19,972 nt of DNA. Source: a bacterium (lineage in GTDB: Bacteria > CLD3 > SB21). A program made the translations under genes and the position numbers. Shown here one piece after another: positions 15,512-19,972 of this stretch. The stretch is taken from positions 1 through 19,972 of the forward strand of contig JABWCP010000037.1 of the NCBI GenBank assembly GCA_013360215.1, written 5' to 3'. The notes under the pieces are model-generated. The model saw nothing but the letters and a program-made list of their open reading frames with translations, did no database searches and had not been told where the DNA came from. Numbering within the stretch: the first letter of the stretch is position 1; every line of letters starts with the position of its first letter.

Positions 15512-16153
15512 TTATTTTTTGTCATGTGATGCAATCGCCTCTACAACCTTACGAATAGTATCTGTATCAAAGCCGCGTTGTTGCAAAAATGCTGAAAGTT
15601 TAATCTGTTTTTTACGTTGATCGCTTTCGCGAATCGTTGCATACTTTTTTTCTGCTAACCGTAAAACCGACGGAAGATCGCTATCAGGTACAAATTTTTG
15701 CATTACCTGCCGAATCAAGTCCGGAGCGATTCCTTTTTTATTCAGTTCGTATGCCAAGGCGCGTTCACCCATAGCTTTTTTGCGTAGGCGGGACTGTGCA
15801 AATCGCATCGCAAAATCCAAATCATCTATGTATTTCTCTTCACTCAGTTTTTCCAGTACGGACGTTATGGTTTCATCATTATATCCTTCGCGGTGCAAAC
15901 GATTTGAAATTTCTTCGCGACTTCGCGGGCGAAGACTGAGCCAACGCAGCGCGGCGGTCGTGGCGCGCCGTGTGCTATCCCAAAGCTGAATGCTGCTCCA
16001 TTGTTTTTCATCAAGATCGGAGTCGTCATATATTCCAAATTTCACCAAGGTTTCGTAGAGTAATTCATATGAATCACCTTCTTCTGTCAAAACACAAACC
16101 GTTGCCGATTGATTACGTTTGACTTTCTTTTGTTGTATCGAAGCGATTTTCAT
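15512..16153 (-). CDS. recX: RecX regulatory protein
   Basis: This 213-residue protein has the three-helix tandem repeats of RecX, which binds RecA filaments and moderates recombination. Repeat starts can be seen: ALRWLSLRPRSREEISNRL, GYNDETITSVLEKLSEEKYI with the DDLDFAMRFAQSRLRKKAMG segment, and the final KLSAFLQQRGFDTDTIRKV. The N-terminal 55 residues are longer than in E. coli RecX, as in many RecX proteins of other groups. Its ATG overlaps the thpR stop by ATGA, so it is coupled to that gene. RecX is often next to recA; here it is instead at the end of the fatty-acid-kinase operon and no recA is in the window. Confidence 0.9.
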   Translation of the reverse strand: MKIASIQQKKVKRNQSATVCVLTEEGDSYELLYETLVKFGIYDDSDLDEKQWSSIQLWDSTRRATTAALRWLSLRPRSREEISNRLHREGYNDETITSVLEKLSEEKYIDDLDFAMRFAQSRLRKKAMGERALAYELNKKGIAPDLIRQVMQKFVPDSDLPSVLRLAEKKYATIRESDQRKKQIKLSAFLQQRGFDTDTIRKVVEAIASHDKK

Positions 16154-16719
16154 GTGAATTTTATTTGGAATAGGGGTTTGTATTGCGCTCCCTGACGCTG
16201 TAATACGCTTTCATAAAGAGTCAGCGTCGGCATGCCCCACTCCGTTTCACCGATAAATTGATTGATGGCATTTTGCTGTGCAAGGTGGGCGGAAGGCCAA
16301 TCACGCAATCTAGCCAAAGTGGCGTGGGGAATAAATTTTTTATCTTCCGTTGTCAAACCAAGGGCATTGAGCCGAATGCAAATTTTGTTTTGCAAACTTT
16401 CGATGGTCGATGATTTTTTAAAACCAATCCATAAAACTTTGGGATTTCCTTTTGTCGAAAAAAAACCAAGGTGTGTGGCGACTAAATAAAAGGAACCTGC
16501 TTCATTCAGATCCGATAGACCGCGTGTGATTTTGGGTATAGCAACCCGATTTATCTCACCGAGAAGAGCCAACGTGATATGAATATTGGTCGGATTTACC
16601 CACGCGATGCGTGCGTCGTTAAATAAGGGTCTTAAACGCCTCTGTTGTTCTGAAAAAAAGGAAAAGGCTTCGTTAGGAAAATCGAGCGCAATGAATGCGC
16701 GGATAGTTTCATTTTTCAA
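16150..16719 (-). CDS. thpR: RNA 2',3'-cyclic phosphodiesterase
   Basis: This protein of the 2H phosphoesterase family (formerly LigT) opens RNA 2',3'-cyclic phosphates. Both HxTx motifs are present: HITL (47-50) and HATL (132-135), about 85 residues apart as expected, and RAFIALDFP at the N-terminus is the usual first strand. The start is uncertain. The longest frame begins with a GTG at 16761, 53 bases inside the preceding gene and 14 residues longer. The TTG at 16719 gives an N-terminus that fits relatives and an overlap of only 11 bases. Neither has a good SD site, so translational coupling is likely. It overlaps recX by ATGA at its end. It is well placed in a stable operon, but the functional link to its neighbours is not clear. 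Confidence 0.85.
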   Translation of the reverse strand: MKNETIRAFIALDFPNEAFSFFSEQQRRLRPLFNDARIAWVNPTNIHITLALLGEINRVAIPKITRGLSDLNEAGSFYLVATHLGFFSTKGNPKVLWIGFKKSSTIESLQNKICIRLNALGLTTEDKKFIPHATLARLRDWPSAHLAQQNAINQFIGETEWGMPTLTLYESVLQRQGAQYKPLFQIKFT

Positions 16720-17425
16720 CGATGCTGTAATTGAGTTGTTCTTTACTTTTGATCGTATCACCGGCTTTTTTAGCGTCTTCGCGCGTAGCGTACGCGCCGA
16801 CCCATACCAGAATCAAATTTTTCCCGTTAACTGTTTTCTCTGAAAATTCAATCGGAGTGTATCCTTTTGCTGTCAGTTTTTGTTTTAACTCTTGCGCGTT
16901 TTTTTGATCGGAAAAAGCGCCAACCTGCAATCGGAATTTTTTCCCGGCGTTTATTTCCGTAGGGCGCACTGTATCGCTCGGGGCCGTCATGATGGCTTGT
17001 GTTGCTTCGTCGGATTTGGCCGCCGGAAAAAGTGTTTCTGCCGACTTAATGCATGATGAACCGGGATAATCCGTTCGTAGTTTAATCAAATTATCCTGCG
17101 CCAACGCATAACGGCCGGCCGCCGCGTCGTATTGGATCATACGATGATATGCTTCCGGTGCGAAAATATTTTTCGGATAGTCGCGAACAAAACGGAGATA
17201 AACCGCATACGCGGCAGCGCCATCGGTTTCATATGTGTTTTTGAGAAAAATCGCCTCGGGTGCTTTGGGAAATTTTTTTTCCATTTCCGCAATGAGCGTT
17301 TTAAGCGAATCAGTTTGTTCGCGCTCCCATAAGCCGATATACTTTTTTAGCCCCGGATCGCTCATGGTTTGGCCCGACACCGGGATAACATGCAGTAACA
17401 AAAATATGATAATCCAATTATGCAC
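16709..17425 (-). CDS. TPR-like and SPOR-domain exported protein
   Basis: This 238-residue protein begins with an export signal (about 1-18, ending PVSGQ). A helical repeat region from about 25 to 135 resembles tetratricopeptide units (EMEKKFPKAPEAIF, YLRFVRDYPKNIFAPEAYHR, YALAQDNLIKLRTDYPGS), a pattern shared with BamD/CpoB-type proteins. A C-terminal SPOR domain from about 162 to 236 follows (FRLQVGAFSDQKNAQELKQK and ILVWVGAYATREDAKKAG). It probably sits in the periplasm and binds septal or stem-peptide-free peptidoglycan. The start is a GTG with GGAG upstream and overlaps the DUF1648 gene by 8 bases. It is the second SPOR protein in the window, with a different N-terminal part from the first. 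Confidence 0.85.
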   Translation of the reverse strand: MHNWIIIFLLLHVIPVSGQTMSDPGLKKYIGLWEREQTDSLKTLIAEMEKKFPKAPEAIFLKNTYETDGAAAYAVYLRFVRDYPKNIFAPEAYHRMIQYDAAAGRYALAQDNLIKLRTDYPGSSCIKSAETLFPAAKSDEATQAIMTAPSDTVRPTEINAGKKFRLQVGAFSDQKNAQELKQKLTAKGYTPIEFSEKTVNGKNLILVWVGAYATREDAKKAGDTIKSKEQLNYSIVEK

Positions 17426-17927
17426 TTGGTGTACTCCGCTTAGCTTTTATAAGATAGATGGAAATACCAATGATAAGTGTCAAAATCAAAAGAAAAATAG
17501 ATACCACTCCGGCCGGATTTTGATCTATGTGGCCTGACAAAGCCGATTGTACCACGATATATGTTAACCACCACATAAGAAAGAGCGCATTAAGTTTTAT
17601 CAATGCCAAACTCATGCGCGTAATTCTAACGTTGCGGTGAATCAACATCGGTAAAGTGTCGCCGGGTTTCGGATGCAAAAAGGAAAGCGCTGTCAATGGG
17701 ATGTATATTATAAGAACCGATAATGCAGGCAGAAGCCATAATGTATGTTTGGAGCCCCAATTGTCAGGATAACCCGACCAATCAAAATGAATGGCGATGC
17801 TTTCGGGTAATTGTTGAATATGGCCCATGACCAAAACAAAGGAGGCAGCGACGACAGCGATGCAAATTACTTCGATCCACTTTTCGTAAGAACTTCGAGG
17901 CATCGTTATATTGACGCGGCTCGTCAC
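17418..17927 (-). CDS. DUF1648-domain membrane protein
   Basis: This 169-residue protein has four predicted membrane helices (about 17-37, 62-84, 106-131 and 139-160). Between the first and second lies the DUF1648 signature: LPESIAIHFDWSGYPDNWGS, close to the LP-x-x-I-P-x-H-F-x-x-x-G pattern of the family, which is also found in SdpI-type immunity proteins. It has only the DUF1648-like unit, with no SdpI-specific C-terminal domain that I can see, so immunity is not claimed. Two starts are possible: the GTG at 17927, 5 bases after the fatty-acid-kinase stop, and the ATG at 17903. Neither has an SD site; the longer one is listed. It is second in the operon and overlaps the SPOR gene by 8 bases. 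Confidence 0.8.
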   Translation of the reverse strand: MTSRVNITMPRSSYEKWIEVICIAVVAASFVLVMGHIQQLPESIAIHFDWSGYPDNWGSKHTLWLLPALSVLIIYIPLTALSFLHPKPGDTLPMLIHRNVRITRMSLALIKLNALFLMWWLTYIVVQSALSGHIDQNPAGVVSIFLLILTLIIGISIYLIKAKRSTPSA

Positions 17928-17932
17928 GGTAT

Positions 17933-19744
17933 CTACGGATCGCTTAATACTGCAATAGCTGCAGCACCCGGGCCGGCGTGGGTTGCGATGACGGTAGATA
18001 CATCGGTGATCAGGATATCATCGCGATCAATTTCATAATACCGGCTTAATTGCGTTGCATACCAATCGGCAATACCGATTGAGTTAGCGTGAGCGATACC
18101 AAAACGCGGTTTTTTTCTGTTTTTGGTGGTTGCTTTGACAAGGTCCATCACTTTACGCAGGGCATTGGAGTGACCGAAAGCCTTGGCGATGGGTACCACG
18201 GCGCCATCTTGTACAGTTAGCACTGGGCGAATGTTTAATAATTTGGCGATGGCTCCGCGTGCTTTACTTACGCGGCCGCCTTTGATGAGATAGTCCATGG
18301 TCTGCACGCTGATAAATACTTTCATGTTATTGCGGCAGTACTCCAGATGCTGAATGATTTTTTCAACCGGCGCGTTTTCGCGAATCATCGGCTCGATTTC
18401 TCGCACCATGACTCCGATACCGACGGATGCGCTCATCGAATCAAAACAAAATATTTTATCTTGGGCTACCTGACGTGCCATACTGAGGGCGCCTTGATAC
18501 GTGCCGCTGAGTTTGGATGAAAGGTGAATGGAAATTACGTTTTTGTAAATTTGTAAAAGGCGTTCGTACGATTCTTTAAATTTAGCCGGCGTCGGTTGCG
18601 AAGATTTGGGATGATCCGGTGAAGACGTCAATTTTTCATAAAATTTCTTCGGTGTCAAAGTAAGGCGGTCTATATAAATCTGTTCACCAAAATGTACATT
18701 GAGTGGAATGACATGAATGTGATTTCGACGGATATATTCGAGCGGGAGATCGCAGCACGAATCGATGGCAATCGCCGTGTCTTGAACATTCTCGGAGTGC
18801 GCATTGAGAAACTGCTGTTTCATATCGTCTATTTTGGTAGAAATCACGTGTCCATGATCGGCTAATACTTCAAATACGTCTTCCGGCGTATTGGAGTGCA
18901 AATGGATTTTGACTTTTTTGGTTGAGCCGGCCACAATCAGGGAATCGCCGAACTGGTTGAGACTTTCGCGGATTTTTTCGCGATCCATGTTTTCGCCGAC
19001 AAGCAGACATTCGGTACAAAACTGATACGTGATTTCTTCAAAGGCATGCTCATCAATGTGCGCTTCCATCGCTTCGTCTTCGGTTTCAGATAAACCTTGA
19101 CGCTTGATATCGGAAATGCGTCCGTTTTCTATGAAGTCCAGCACGCCTTCGAGCATGGTCACAAATCCTTGCGCGCCCGCATCCACTACACCGGCTTTCG
19201 CTAAGGCGGCCATTTGTTTAGGCGTATTGGCGAGCGACTGTTTGGCATCGGCAAGGCTTTCACGGAATAATTCGGAAAAATCATCCGTTTTATCGGCGTT
19301 TTTTTCTACGGATTTTCCCCAGTCGCGTATGACGGAGAGTATGGTGCCTTCGACCGGATTGGAAATCGCACTCCATGCGGATTTTGTTGCTTTTTGCACG
19401 GCATCAGAAAATTTTTTGGTCGTGCATTTGGCGCTGCCTTGCAATCCTTCATTCATGCCTTGAAAAAACTGCGCCATGATCACACCGCTATTGCCGCGCG
19501 CGCCCATCAGAGCCGAATCAGCCAACACGATCGCCATCGAATCAATCTCATGCAATTCTTCTTTTTCGACCGTCTCTGCGATGTTTTTCAATGTGGACGC
19601 CATATTGGTGCCCGTATCGCCGTCAGGAACCGGAAACACATTGATGTTATTGAGATATTCTTTTTTGTTGATAACGTGATTGCATCCGGCGATCACGGAG
19701 CGTTTGAGGCGAATGCCGTCTAAATACTTGATTTTGAGTCTCAA
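17933..19744 (-). CDS. Fused fatty acid kinase: FakA (DAK2) plus FakB (DegV)
   Basis: This 603-residue protein appears to combine both subunits of fatty acid kinase. Residues 1-200 are the DAK2/DhaL-like ATP domain: VFPVPDGDTGTNM with Asp41 and Asp43 as probable metal ligands, MGARGNSGVIMAQF (80-93), and DAGAQGF. Residues 230-320 match the FakA C-terminal module, including the His pair of IHLHSNTPEDVF near 281-291. Residues 323-603 are a DegV/FakB domain: IDSCCDLP, TSQ-like SSQPTP (381-386), SSKLSGTYQGA (409-419), GGRVSK and THAGPGA at the end, the parts that bind the fatty-acid carboxylate. The pair phosphorylates exogenous fatty acids to acyl-phosphate for phospholipid synthesis. The start is a TTG with a perfect SD site five bases before it. 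No single-letter gene symbol is established for the fusion. Confidence 0.85.
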   Translation of the reverse strand: MRLKIKYLDGIRLKRSVIAGCNHVINKKEYLNNINVFPVPDGDTGTNMASTLKNIAETVEKEELHEIDSMAIVLADSALMGARGNSGVIMAQFFQGMNEGLQGSAKCTTKKFSDAVQKATKSAWSAISNPVEGTILSVIRDWGKSVEKNADKTDDFSELFRESLADAKQSLANTPKQMAALAKAGVVDAGAQGFVTMLEGVLDFIENGRISDIKRQGLSETEDEAMEAHIDEHAFEEITYQFCTECLLVGENMDREKIRESLNQFGDSLIVAGSTKKVKIHLHSNTPEDVFEVLADHGHVISTKIDDMKQQFLNAHSENVQDTAIAIDSCCDLPLEYIRRNHIHVIPLNVHFGEQIYIDRLTLTPKKFYEKLTSSPDHPKSSQPTPAKFKESYERLLQIYKNVISIHLSSKLSGTYQGALSMARQVAQDKIFCFDSMSASVGIGVMVREIEPMIRENAPVEKIIQHLEYCRNNMKVFISVQTMDYLIKGGRVSKARGAIAKLLNIRPVLTVQDGAVVPIAKAFGHSNALRKVMDLVKATTKNRKKPRFGIAHANSIGIADWYATQLSRYYEIDRDDILITDVSTVIATHAGPGAAAIAVLSDP

Positions 19745-19749
19745 AATAT

Positions 19750-19755
19750 CCTCCT
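19750..19755 (-). promoter_or_regulatory. SD site fixing the TTG start of the fused fatty acid kinase
   Basis: On the - strand a full AGGAGG is followed by five bases and TTG at 19744. This decides the start: a longer in-frame TTG at 19825 has no such site and would add 27 residues with no relation to the family. It is the strongest ribosome site in the window. Confidence 0.8.
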
Positions 19756-19826
19756 GTAGTCGGTATGAACAAGCCGGAACGCTGATTTGAATGGATTGAA
19801 GCGTTCCAAATGGAAGTGCAGTCAAA

Positions 19827-19855
19827 AAATTAGATTAAAGGCCAATGAAAGTCAA
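19827..19855 (-). promoter_or_regulatory. Possible promoter of the fatty-acid-kinase operon
   Basis: On the - strand TTGACT (19855-19850, one base from consensus) is separated by 17 bases from TAATTT (19832-19827, a poor -10). This would give a leader of about 75-80 bases and would drive the five genes down to recX. No other structure was seen from here to the end of the window. Confidence 0.3.
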
Positions 19856-19972
19856 GCAATTGTAAATAATGTCATGGGAAACGGAAGCAACATCGTACCC
19901 CCCTTTGGATAGAAGGGAAAGAAGGATTGAGATTGGTGATAGAACATTGCAGGAAGTCTTGCGAGCGTAGCG

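Noticed and set aside
17418-17927. SdpI-type immunity protein
   Set aside because: Only the DUF1648 signature is present; the helices typical of the SdpI C-terminal part are not recognised and no toxin gene is near.

Overview
The window looks like chromosome of a Gram-negative bacterium with moderate GC, most likely from the FCB side of the tree (Bacteroidota / Ignavibacteriota / Calditrichota / KSB1-like lineages). That placement is an inference. It rests on a PorV/FadL-type outer-membrane barrel, several putative lipoproteins with loose lipoboxes, two SPOR-domain envelope proteins, DUF4097 and DUF4256 proteins, and frequent Shine-Dalgarno (SD) sites. No rRNA, tRNA, CRISPR array, insertion sequence or phage gene was seen.

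Layout. (1) 1-944: upstream hairpin, then a DUF2071/YqjF-family gene on +. (2) 1139-4992, +: a tight four-gene envelope operon of a Tyr/Arg-rich lipoprotein, a Ser-rich lipoprotein, a PorV/FadL-like barrel and a secreted M28 zinc peptidase, closed by a strong two-way terminator. (3) 5062-6084, -: a secreted DUF4097 repeat protein followed 12 nt later by an unlisted 26-codon gene. (4) 6238-9951, -: chemoreceptor, HAD phosphatase, SPOR lipoprotein and 3-hydroxybutyryl-CoA dehydrogenase, with two overlapping junctions, one 27-nt gap and a terminator. (5) 9952-10333: a gap without a convincing gene. (6) 10334-11668, -: a HipA-like kinase and a DUF4256 protein. (7) About 11.7-13.8 kb, -: an AT-rich block of AraC regulator, SnoaL-like ester cyclase (with an apparent premature stop) and DOMON protein that looks acquired. 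(8) 13809-15302, -: PaiA-type acetyltransferase and 6-phosphogluconate dehydrogenase, separated by a hairpin. (9) 15512-19744, -: a five-gene operon starting with a one-polypeptide fatty acid kinase (FakA fused to FakB/DegV), then a DUF1648 membrane protein, a TPR/SPOR protein, RNA 2',3'-cyclic phosphodiesterase (thpR) and recX.

How the genes relate. Much of the window concerns the envelope (barrel, lipoproteins, SPOR proteins, DUF4097) and lipid or acyl-CoA metabolism (fatty acid kinase, 3-hydroxyacyl-CoA dehydrogenase, FadL-like barrel). The points most worth checking are the FakA-FakB fusion, the interrupted SnoaL gene whose open extension ends in an ATGA overlap with the next gene, the 26-residue peptide gene after DUF4097, and the lipoprotein/barrel/peptidase operon. 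I saw no clear defence island or other complete new system.
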